A DNA stretch of 19,415 nucleotides. Origin: a bacterium. Its GTDB lineage: Bacteria; Actinomycetota; Acidimicrobiia; UBA5794; ZC4RG35. Below the pieces are notes generated by a model. It was not told where the DNA came from and did no database searches. It saw nothing but the letters and a program-made list of their open reading frames with translations. A program made the position numbers and the translations under genes. The stretch is taken from contig JAPPKR010000154.1 in assembly GCA_028819835.1 (NCBI GenBank), positions 1 to 19,415 of the forward strand. The letters run 5' to 3'. Below are positions 7,175 through 14,955 of the stretch, one piece after another; position 1 is the first letter of the stretch, and each line of letters starts with the position of its first letter.

Positions 7175-8320
7175 CTACGCCTGGAAGCCGTCGATGCGGG
7201 ACAACACCTCCAGCATGGTCTCGTCGGAACCGCCGCCGATCGAGACCAGCCGGCTGTCGCGGAAGAACCGGGCGGTCCAGGTCTCCTCCATGTAGCCGAT
7301 CCCCCCGTGGAACTGGAGCACCCAGTCGGCGGTCTCCCGCATCAGCCGCCCCGACTTGAGCTTGGCGATGGTGGCGAACCTGGTGGGGTCTTCCCCCCGC
7401 ATGTAGGCCTCGGCGGTCGCGTAGTTGTAGTGGCGCAGCAGGTCCAGTTCGGCCGCAAGCTCCGCCAGCCGGAAACTCACGTACTGATGGCCCAGCAGCG
7501 GCTTTCCGAACACCTTCCGTTCCCGGAGGTACCGGGCGGTCAGTTCCAAGGCCCTCTCGCAGGACCCCACCGCCGAGTAGGCCGCCCACATCCGCTCCAC
7601 CACGAACTGTGACATCTGCTGCTGGAACCCCTGCCCTACCTCACCGATGGTGTTGGAGACCGGGACCTCCATATCCGTGAAGGTCAGAAGGCCGGTGTCG
7701 GAGGCCCTCATCCCCAGCTTGTCGAGCTTTCGTGAAACCTCGAATCCTTCTGCGTCAGTGGGCACCACTATCTGGCTCATCCCGGCGTACCCGCCCTCGT
7801 CGGAGGTCCTGGCCAGGAGGCACAGCCAGTCGGCCTGCAGGCCGTTGGTTATGTACATCTTCGATCCGTTGATGATCCAGCGATCCCCGTCCCGGACCGC
7901 CCGGGTCTTGATGGCGGCCACGTCCGATCCGGCGTCGGGCTCGGTGACCGCGATGGAGGTCACCATCTCCCCCCGGAGCGCCGGCGCCAGGTAACGCCGC
8001 TTCAGTTCCTCCGAGCCGTGCCGGTGCAAAGAGGGGGTGGCCATGTCCGTCTGCACTCCCACCGCCATCCCGATCGCCCCGTGATCGGCCCGTCCCAGTT
8101 CCTCCGCCAAGACCACAGTGAACAGATGGTCGGCGCCCTGCCCTCCGTAGGCGGGGTCGTGCTCCAGTCCCAGAAAACCCAGGTCGGCCATCTGGGAGAA
8201 CACCTCATGCAGCGGCATCTCACCTGCCTCCTCCCACCCGTCCACCCGGGGATTGATCTCCTCCTCCACGAACCTACGCACCACTCGGCGAAACATCTGG
8301 TGCTCTTCAGAAAACGGCAT
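7175..8320 (-). CDS. Acyl-CoA dehydrogenase
   Basis: The product has 381 residues, typical for the FAD-dependent family. ATG 8320 gives the standard N-terminus MPFSEEHQMFRRVVRRFVEE; the longer open frame to 8572 overlaps the helicase gene and is rejected. Visible motifs are AVTEPDAGSDVAAIKTRAVR (124-143) for FAD and substrate binding, QFHGGIGYMEE (336-346), and the C-terminal IGGGSDETMLE (361-371). The usual catalytic glutamate of the medium-chain branch is absent at the IGGGS position. E242 in VVERMWAAY is the likely base, as in isovaleryl- and long-chain enzymes. The reaction is alpha-beta dehydrogenation of an acyl-CoA, passing electrons to ETF. The start is only 14 bases after the helicase stop, so defence-gene transcripts may read into it. 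Confidence 0.92.
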   Translation of the reverse strand: MPFSEEHQMFRRVVRRFVEEEINPRVDGWEEAGEMPLHEVFSQMADLGFLGLEHDPAYGGQGADHLFTVVLAEELGRADHGAIGMAVGVQTDMATPSLHRHGSEELKRRYLAPALRGEMVTSIAVTEPDAGSDVAAIKTRAVRDGDRWIINGSKMYITNGLQADWLCLLARTSDEGGYAGMSQIVVPTDAEGFEVSRKLDKLGMRASDTGLLTFTDMEVPVSNTIGEVGQGFQQQMSQFVVERMWAAYSAVGSCERALELTARYLRERKVFGKPLLGHQYVSFRLAELAAELDLLRHYNYATAEAYMRGEDPTRFATIAKLKSGRLMRETADWVLQFHGGIGYMEETWTARFFRDSRLVSIGGGSDETMLEVLSRIDGFQA

Positions 8321-8334
8321 GATCCTGGCCGGTC

Positions 8335-11300
8335 TTAGTTTACGGGTGGAGGCGCCAGGTCGATCCGCAGTTCCGAGAGCCGACCGCGCAGGTCGTCGGA
8401 ACTGATGCGATCGCTCAACAGTTCGACCAGTTCCTCCTGGCGGGGCTGGCCGAAGGCGAGGCGGTAGATGGCGAGGGACTTCCGCAGTCGTGGAAGTCTC
8501 GCCGACTCGCGGCTGAAGGGCAGCATGGGTACCAAACGGTCGATCTTTGCTTGGCCTTGGTGAAACACCCAATAGGGCGCCATCTCCCCGTCGTCGGATC
8601 CTCCCTCGGATGCCGCTCGGTCGAAGAGGGCCTGCCAGAGATCACCTTCGGGCTCTCCCGCCCTCAGGACTTCAGGCCCGAACGTTTCGGCGATGTTCCG
8701 ACGAACCGCATGGCATTTGTAGCGATGGACCCGACCCTCGCGCTGTTCGAGATCCACCGGACTGGTCGGAAGGTTCCAATGCACCACGGCATGGCACCAC
8801 AGGTGAAAGTCCAGTCCTTCCTGCCCAACCGAGGTAGAAGCCAACACGAACGGCCAGAACGGCGAATTGAAGGCGACCGACACGGCGCCCACCCGCGCCT
8901 GGCCGCCCTCGTCGAGCGCCTGGTCGCCGAAGGTCACCGCGAAGCGGGTGCGCATGCGGCTCACAGAGAGAACCTCCGCCTGGCCATCGTCGGTCCGACG
9001 AGGAATGTCCACCCGCAGGGCCGAGGTTCGAAGTCGCAGGGACCCGCCGATCCTTCCGGCGATGTCTTCGGCGGCCTCGGCCCGTTGTGCAGAGTCGCCC
9101 AGTCTGACATATCCCAGCCAATCTCGGAGAACATGAGCGTGCTCATCGAGTACTGCCTGCAGATTGCCATCTACACAGTGAGCCGCCACGTCGCGCCAGT
9201 ATCGGCCGACAACCGGAGCCGCTTGCTCGGACTCCGTGTGCTCCGTTTGGTCACCGGCGACTATGGCCGTGACCTCCGGGGCGTTGAAGAAACTCCGGAA
9301 GGCCTCGCTGATCAGGGCCGCGCTGGCCGTCATCGCCCGGTGATCGTGCGGCAGGCCCACCACTCGGCGGATTGCCCGGAGCGCGCACTGGGCCGGCCCT
9401 CCTAGCGCCAGTTCGGCTAGCACCATATAGAGGTCCTCAGGAGGCCGACCTAGGGCTTCGACACCGTGGTCGAGCAATGTCCAGGCTTCGGCGAGGTGCG
9501 CTCGGAAGTTCTGGTCGGGCCGTCCTCCCTCCCCGAGCCACGCCGACTGATCGGACAGCAGCTGACGAACGACCTCTGGGTAGTCCCGGTAGTCGAGCAG
9601 CATCGGGGCGGCCCAGTACCACCGTTGGTCAACCGCACCTTCGGAGGGCGCAGAGCCCGCCAATGGTGCGAAGGCGGCCTCAACCCACTTAGTGATGGAG
9701 GCGATCACATCGGGGCGGTCCCGCGTTGCGGTATCCAAATGCAGGGGATCCCCCAGTTGAGCGAGGGTGATGCTCGGCCAGCAGAGCAACAGGGTGGTCA
9801 TCGAGGCGGCGCGCCGGTCGCCGGTGGCTTCCCCGGAGCGGCGATCACCGGCGGTCCGCTCGGTGGTGCGGAATGTCAGCCGCCCGCCCCCGCGCCGTCG
9901 GTACTGGGCCGTGTATTTGTGGTGGCGGTCCCGATAAGCCCGGCGCTCGGCCTCGAAGCTGACCAGCGACGACACCACTTTCGGGACAATCACCCAACCC
10001 GAGAAGATCAGTCGCTTTGTGAACCTATGGGCCTCTTCGGATTCATAGACCGATCCCGTGTCGTAATAGCGGATCGACGGCGGCACCCACAGAATCTCGA
10101 AGGCCTTGGAGCCTTGCAGGTCTTCCAACAGCCACCGCAGCCGACCGTTCTGAGGGTCGATGGCCCGGTAACGCTCCACCTCCTCCCAACTCAACAGTCC
10201 CGGACCCTGCTCGAGCAGGCCGCTGTCGAGGAACCGGCCCGCCTCGGCGGCCTGCTCCACGGCTTGTTTGAGCTTGTAACGTTCCATGAAGTTGATCAGG
10301 TACGGCGCCGATTTCCAGTACTCGGTGGGATCGGGATACCCCACGACCCGGGAGATCTCGCCGAACCGGAGATACGATCGTAGGTCGTCGGGCCCCACCG
10401 ACGCCGGTACTACGTGGTCCCCGAGCATCCCGTCTCGGTCGGGAGTGGCGGCCAGCCGTTCAGTCCGGGCCATTACCTGCCGCAACTCCGAACCGATCTT
10501 CCCGCAGATGTCCGCCGCAGTGTTCAACGCCATCTCGGTGTCTTCGAACGCCCCCAAGGTGGTGAGCGTCCGGCGGAGATCAGCAAACCGGCGCCGTAGT
10601 CCCTCGACACGCCCGGAATCCCCGTAGAGAAACCGGCACGTATCCAGGAAGTCCGTGTAATGATCGTCGTCGGCGTCGTCGGCGGTGGTGTACATGCGGT
10701 AGGGGGTGGCGGAGAGCAACAGAGTGCGGGTTGGTCGGCCGCTCTCTGGGTCCTCGTATTCGAACAGCCTTTTGGCAAGTTCTGCGGCCAGGTTGTCGGG
10801 ATGAGAATGGAGCAAATCTTTGAATCGCTGAAACTCGTCCAGCACAATGAGGTCAGGGCGAAGCGCATCAATACCGACGATGGCCATCACACGGCGTAGT
10901 TCCGCTATCAATTCTCCTTGCAGTGTCCGAATCCGGCGGGGGAAAGAACGTTTGTACCTGAGTCCGTCGACAATTTCCTCAAATAATGCCCGAATTGGTT
11001 GCTGTCCGTTTGTCCGTCGCTCGGTGTCCAACTCCTCGAGCCGTTTGGCGAACTCGGGCAACGCTCCCGTGATGCGTGGGCGATACCAGCGTTCGCATGC
11101 CCTGAGCCGCGCGTCAAGATCACCTGCTGTGATGCCTAACCAGAAAATCCAGCGGGCTCGGCGCTTCTTCATAGCACTCCAGCCCCAGTGGGATCGAAGG
11201 AACGTATAGGCAAGGGCCCGTTCCGGGAATGTGCCTGTGTTGCGGCCGAACCGCAGCGATGTGCCCGGCGATATCCCCAATAGGTTGATGCCTGGTCTTC

Positions 11301-11661
11301 CTTCGTGTTCCTCCTTTAGCTCGACTTGAGGGAGCATCGTGAGCCGGTCGACCTCCACGATTGTCGGCTCTATACCTTCGGGCGTGAGCTTTCTGAGGTT
11401 TTGGCGAAGGATGGCAGCGTTCGAGCACACATAGACGACATCATGGCGCCTATCACCCGTTCGCCCAAGGTAGTCGATGACCTGCGCTATCACCCCCTTG
11501 GCGACATGGGTCTTGCCGAGGCCAACTTCGTCGGCCACCAGAAACCGGAGTGCAGGATCGTGATCCGCGAACATGCGCTCGAACGCCCATTCAGCCGTAC
11601 GCCGCTGAAAGTCCTTCAGGTCCGCCAACGCCGCGGCCACATCGATGCGTTGCTCGGTCAT
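8335..11661 (-). CDS. Large SF2 helicase of a putative defence cassette
   Basis: The product has 1108 residues from ATG 11661, which overlaps the preceding stop (ATGA); an ATG ten codons earlier is less likely. Helicase motifs are clear: Walker A ADEVGLGKT at 43-51 (K50), motif II DEFQRF at 275-280, motif III LLLSATPY at 314-321, motif V ASTSVGQEGLDF at 941-952 and motif VI QREGRVHRYK at 973-982. Motif VI has the arginine-finger pattern of SNF2/DEAD-like ATPases. About 620 residues separate motifs III and V, far more than a normal lobe junction; this insert includes an Arg-rich stretch around 571-618. It probably translocates on or remodels nucleic acid for the PLD-like partner encoded upstream. 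From the gene order it is the third member of a coupled operon and is followed 14 bases later by the acyl-CoA dehydrogenase gene. Confidence 0.9.
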   Translation of the reverse strand: MTEQRIDVAAALADLKDFQRRTAEWAFERMFADHDPALRFLVADEVGLGKTHVAKGVIAQVIDYLGRTGDRRHDVVYVCSNAAILRQNLRKLTPEGIEPTIVEVDRLTMLPQVELKEEHEGRPGINLLGISPGTSLRFGRNTGTFPERALAYTFLRSHWGWSAMKKRRARWIFWLGITAGDLDARLRACERWYRPRITGALPEFAKRLEELDTERRTNGQQPIRALFEEIVDGLRYKRSFPRRIRTLQGELIAELRRVMAIVGIDALRPDLIVLDEFQRFKDLLHSHPDNLAAELAKRLFEYEDPESGRPTRTLLLSATPYRMYTTADDADDDHYTDFLDTCRFLYGDSGRVEGLRRRFADLRRTLTTLGAFEDTEMALNTAADICGKIGSELRQVMARTERLAATPDRDGMLGDHVVPASVGPDDLRSYLRFGEISRVVGYPDPTEYWKSAPYLINFMERYKLKQAVEQAAEAGRFLDSGLLEQGPGLLSWEEVERYRAIDPQNGRLRWLLEDLQGSKAFEILWVPPSIRYYDTGSVYESEEAHRFTKRLIFSGWVIVPKVVSSLVSFEAERRAYRDRHHKYTAQYRRRGGGRLTFRTTERTAGDRRSGEATGDRRAASMTTLLLCWPSITLAQLGDPLHLDTATRDRPDVIASITKWVEAAFAPLAGSAPSEGAVDQRWYWAAPMLLDYRDYPEVVRQLLSDQSAWLGEGGRPDQNFRAHLAEAWTLLDHGVEALGRPPEDLYMVLAELALGGPAQCALRAIRRVVGLPHDHRAMTASAALISEAFRSFFNAPEVTAIVAGDQTEHTESEQAAPVVGRYWRDVAAHCVDGNLQAVLDEHAHVLRDWLGYVRLGDSAQRAEAAEDIAGRIGGSLRLRTSALRVDIPRRTDDGQAEVLSVSRMRTRFAVTFGDQALDEGGQARVGAVSVAFNSPFWPFVLASTSVGQEGLDFHLWCHAVVHWNLPTSPVDLEQREGRVHRYKCHAVRRNIAETFGPEVLRAGEPEGDLWQALFDRAASEGGSDDGEMAPYWVFHQGQAKIDRLVPMLPFSRESARLPRLRKSLAIYRLAFGQPRQEELVELLSDRISSDDLRGRLSELRIDLAPPPVN

Positions 11662-13541
11662 GGCAGGTTGGCGCCCTTTTGACAAGTACATTTAATAGCC
11701 ACGTCGTAGATGGCGTCCCAGAGTTCGGCAAAGCCCGGCGGCAATGCATCGTCAGCCCGAAGATCGGCGATCAGTGGGTGCAGTCCCTCAAGTCTCCTCG
11801 GATCGCTCCTCATGGTTCGCAGCAACCGTTCCAGCACTGCAAAGCTGATCGAGCCAGTCCCATCGGATACCGATCGGTCAAGAGTCCTGGAGACTTCTTG
11901 GAGGTCGAGTTGATCGGAGTCGTCGTACAGGAGCGCCACCAGATAACGCAGGAACCGCTCGGCATTGCCGATCAGCACTCCAACCAAGCGTCGGATCCGG
12001 TGCTCGGGCACTCCGTCCAGCGGCACGGGGACCACGAATCCCGTCTGCTCACCGCTCTCATGGGTCAGTTCGAATGCCAGAAAACTGCTGAGAGCCTCCA
12101 GGGTTGTCTCAAAACGCGCCTCGAAGGGCCCGGCCGTCCCGACCTGCCGCCGATTGCCGGGAGTGGTCAGCGGCCAGCAGTGAATCTCGACCCCCTCCAC
12201 GGCAGGCACGGACTCATCCGAGCGGTAGGTCACGGCCCACTCGTTGTCTCCTTCACCGGTGCCCTCCACTACTCCCACCATAGGAAGGCGAGCAATACGA
12301 CGACGCGTCCGGTCAAGGATGGAGACGCCGTTCCCATTGCCGTCTTCCACCACGACCCGGTGGTAGTCGCGGAACAGGCTGAGCAACCCATGATCCTCCC
12401 CATCGCCGCCACAGAGTCGATCGATCCCCAAATCGGAGACCGACCCTCCGAGTTCGGCCAGTATCTCGACGTTGCCGCCGAAAGCAGGGCCGGTGGCGTT
12501 GGCCGACCCGACGAACAGTCTGATCCGATCTCCCGTCTCGAAGGCGAAGACCTTGGCGTGGACTCCGACCAGGGGCCGGCCGGGGTCGGCGGGTGACGGC
12601 GCCGGTGGTGCGGCGGCGCCGGGGTGTTCGCCATTGTCCTCCTGGGTGCGTCCGCCGACTGGTTCCGCGTGTTCGAAAGGGCTGCCGTCGTCGAAGACGT
12701 ACTTGTTCTGGATGGAGCCGAGAGTGCCCTCCTGCAGCCCGTCGAGTGCCTCCTGCCGGCTGACCAGCGTGTCCACCCGCCCGGGATACACCCCTCCGAA
12801 GAAGTCGTCGGTCAGAAAGGGTGAAATGATCAGCGCGCGCTCGGGATCCCTTGGGAATGGCGGGGACGCCTCTCCGAGGCCAAACAGATGGATCGCCAGG
12901 TCATCAACGCCCGCTGGTAACTCGAACCGTGCGTCCTGGAGAGCTTCGGACAGCAAGCGCACCCGGTCTGCGTGCTCTGTTTCTACTCTCCCAACGGCAG
13001 CGTCGAGCAGACCCCTGAACAGTCTCCCCACCCCGTCCAGCCTCGCGCCGCGAGTGTCTGGCGTCTGATCAAGTCTTAACAGAGTGTCCCAACTCTCGTC
13101 GAAGGTCAGATTGCGACTGGCGATAAGCACGCGAAGGCACTGCGCAGCCGGGTCGCCGCCCCTTGAATCATCAGATGGCTGGTAGCGCAGCACCCAGACT
13201 TTGGGATGCACGATCCCTCCTCCGGGGGCCCTGACCGGGACCACCGCCCGCTCCAGAAAGGCGAATGCCCTGCTGGGCGGCGGCAAACTGATCCCGCCGG
13301 CCTCGCTGAAGACGGTGAGTTTGTGAGCATGAGCACGAAGTGCGTGAACCAGCTCCACTGGCGTAGACCCACTGGCATCACCAGTGGTATCCCGCAGGCC
13401 GGCAAGGGCGAAGGCGGCGGGCGCCGCTAGAAGTGCGCTCAAGTTAAGGGTGAACGTCACCGCCATGGCGGACTCCAACCCGAATCCGGCCGGGGGGCGC
13501 ATCGCATCGATCAGCGTCAGCCGGTTGGTCGGCAGTAGCAT
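11658..13541 (-). CDS. PLD-like (HxK) putative nuclease of a defence cassette
   Basis: The product has 627 residues. The start ATG shares one base with the stop of the upstream gene (TGATG), and its own stop overlaps the helicase start, so expression is coupled on both sides. The N-terminus LTLIDAMRPPAGFGLESAMAV resembles a recognisable family of restriction-like PLD proteins. Two half-active sites are visible: H112-P-K114 with SRNLT at 142-146, and H328-A-K330 with GSANAT at 345-350. The Asp of the classical HxK(x)4D motif is replaced by R119 in the first and E335 in the second. A Pro/Ala-rich loop (307-321) precedes the second site, and the last 150 residues look helical. Known PLD-fold defence proteins cut DNA without metal. 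Nuclease action here is inferred, not shown. It probably acts with the helicase. Confidence 0.82.
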   Translation of the reverse strand: MLLPTNRLTLIDAMRPPAGFGLESAMAVTFTLNLSALLAAPAAFALAGLRDTTGDASGSTPVELVHALRAHAHKLTVFSEAGGISLPPPSRAFAFLERAVVPVRAPGGGIVHPKVWVLRYQPSDDSRGGDPAAQCLRVLIASRNLTFDESWDTLLRLDQTPDTRGARLDGVGRLFRGLLDAAVGRVETEHADRVRLLSEALQDARFELPAGVDDLAIHLFGLGEASPPFPRDPERALIISPFLTDDFFGGVYPGRVDTLVSRQEALDGLQEGTLGSIQNKYVFDDGSPFEHAEPVGGRTQEDNGEHPGAAAPPAPSPADPGRPLVGVHAKVFAFETGDRIRLFVGSANATGPAFGGNVEILAELGGSVSDLGIDRLCGGDGEDHGLLSLFRDYHRVVVEDGNGNGVSILDRTRRRIARLPMVGVVEGTGEGDNEWAVTYRSDESVPAVEGVEIHCWPLTTPGNRRQVGTAGPFEARFETTLEALSSFLAFELTHESGEQTGFVVPVPLDGVPEHRIRRLVGVLIGNAERFLRYLVALLYDDSDQLDLQEVSRTLDRSVSDGTGSISFAVLERLLRTMRSDPRRLEGLHPLIADLRADDALPPGFAELWDAIYDVAIKCTCQKGANLP

Positions 13542-14770
13542 CAGCGGCCACCCACCAACGCGTCGGCGATCTCGCCAATGTAGTTCTTAGCGATGGACCA
13601 CCGGTACCCGAGCTGGCCGCCGGCCGCAGTTTGGTTCCAGTTCTCCAGTGCGGCGCGGTAAGCCAGACGGGCCCGCTTCCCCTTCAACCGGATCTCCCGA
13701 AGGCGGATCTGCTCATGAACCGTCGAATCTTGCTCGAACCCCTCAGGATTGTCAACGGCCGTACGGACGATCCCGGCAATAAAGTCACGGGTACTCCGCC
13801 GGATGCGGTACCTATCAAGAAGCTTCCAGAATGCTGGCAGGTCGTCGACCCAGGATAAAAGTTCCCCGTGGCGACTCTGGACCATCTCGACCCAGCGCTG
13901 CAGGCGACCGAGTTGGCCCTCCAACAGCCTGGCGGTGTCCCAACCGAGCTCCTGTCGAGCCCGGCGCGCCACCAGGACGTTGTAGGCGTACTGCGGACCG
14001 GCGGTCAACTCGGAGAAGCACCGGGCGTGGCGAACCACATCGGTTAGTTCCGCGCGCATGCCGTGGCTGGACACCTCCCATGGAAAGTCGCAGCCGGCGG
14101 CGAGGTGTGGCTGGGTCAACAACCAGGCCAGAAGGGTGTCCCCCTGCCGATGCCGAATGTTCTCGACTATGGTGGCGGCCTCCACGCTCCTCAACTTGAA
14201 GGTGATGTCGGCCTCCAGGAATCCCTCGGGAGCAGGCGGCAGCGGGGCCCACATCGAACTGCTTGGGTCCGTAACGATGCCGTCGTCATCGCGCGCCGCC
14301 CGGTACCGGCCCAGGGCGGCTGCCCGCTGTGCGTACTCGCCCAGGCTCAGGGGCAGTCGTCGCAGTCCCCAGTCCCCGAGTCCTCCCCAGTAGATGGAAC
14401 TGGGCATACGCTTCAAGTTTCTACCGGCCTGGAAGCCGATCACTCGATTACCGGGTCCCAGATGGCGCAGACAGTCGATGAGCAGGGCCTCATCGTGGCG
14501 AAGGCGCTGGAAGAAATCTCCGGGTGCAACCTGGTCCTGTTCAATGCGCTGAAATGTCCATGGCAGGAACATGAAATACCGCAGCTTTGTCTGGATGTAC
14601 GAAGTGCCGGGGTGCAGCATTCCGGAGAAAGCGTCGCGCACCGATCCCAGACCTAGGACATCCAGCGTGGTGGGCTCTTGGAGTGAGCGCAACAGCGTGG
14701 CGACTCGCTCTGTGGCGGCGGCGTCGAAGTCGAGCCACCCAAGCGAAGAGGCAGGCGAATAGGTGGTCAT
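13541..14770 (-). CDS. DUF6361-family protein, first gene of putative defence cassette
   Basis: The product has 409 residues from ATG 14770, with GGAAG five bases upstream; a longer TTG-started form is possible but begins with unconvincing residues. Diagnostic segments of this uncharacterised family are SSLGWLDFD at 8-16, LGLGSVRDAF at 39-48, and HPGTSYIQTKLRYFMFLPW at 53-71. The C-terminus has YRWSIAKNYIGEIADAL at 389-405. No catalytic motif or transmembrane segment is evident; the protein is mixed alpha with many charged residues. The family name comes from memory. It overlaps the PLD-like gene by one base and leads a three-gene operon, so a recognition, scaffold or regulatory role in that system is inferred. 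The 185-base spacer upstream holds no gene and should contain the operon promoter, but I could not pick convincing -35/-10 boxes. Confidence 0.8.
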   Translation of the reverse strand: MTTYSPASSLGWLDFDAAATERVATLLRSLQEPTTLDVLGLGSVRDAFSGMLHPGTSYIQTKLRYFMFLPWTFQRIEQDQVAPGDFFQRLRHDEALLIDCLRHLGPGNRVIGFQAGRNLKRMPSSIYWGGLGDWGLRRLPLSLGEYAQRAAALGRYRAARDDDGIVTDPSSSMWAPLPPAPEGFLEADITFKLRSVEAATIVENIRHRQGDTLLAWLLTQPHLAAGCDFPWEVSSHGMRAELTDVVRHARCFSELTAGPQYAYNVLVARRARQELGWDTARLLEGQLGRLQRWVEMVQSRHGELLSWVDDLPAFWKLLDRYRIRRSTRDFIAGIVRTAVDNPEGFEQDSTVHEQIRLREIRLKGKRARLAYRAALENWNQTAAGGQLGYRWSIAKNYIGEIADALVGGR

Positions 14771-14936
14771 ACGACTTCCATCAATCCACAAGGTAACACG
14801 GGGTTGTGACAGTGCGCGGTGGCTACCCAATCGTTATTCATCGTCCCGGTCGGCCGTATTTGGGTTAGTAGTAGCACTCTGCTTGGCTCCACGACAGGGA
14901 GGGGCACAGCTAAAAAGCCTGTCCGTCGGACCTCAT

Positions 14937-14955
14937 CCTCCCGCTGGAAGGGAGG
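14937..14955 (-). terminator. Possible hairpin just after the ABC permease gene
   Basis: Perfect 6-bp arms CCTCCC/GGGAGG flank a seven-base loop and abut the permease stop codon. Read on the minus strand, a run of five T residues (14911-14915) follows about 20 bases later, too far for a textbook intrinsic terminator. A competing stem GACCTC/GAGGTC exists in the same segment. It may separate the exporter operon from the defence cassette. Confidence 0.35.

Noticed and set aside
7116..7589. N-terminal extension of the VOC protein frame
   Set aside because: Runs antiparallel in composition to the acyl-CoA dehydrogenase coding frame; a strong AAGGAGG precedes GTG 7115.
8321..8572. N-terminal extension of the acyl-CoA dehydrogenase
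   Set aside because: Overlaps the helicase 3' end by over 200 bases and lacks family similarity; ATG 8320 gives the canonical start.
9466..10383. 305-codon plus-strand open frame inside the helicase gene
   Set aside because: Lies antisense to clear helicase coding sequence, shows no recognisable motif and is expected by chance in high-GC DNA.
8335..14770. Classical DISARM or restriction-modification locus
   Set aside because: No methyltransferase, no DUF1998 protein and no separate DrmB-like gene; only the helicase and PLD ideas are shared.
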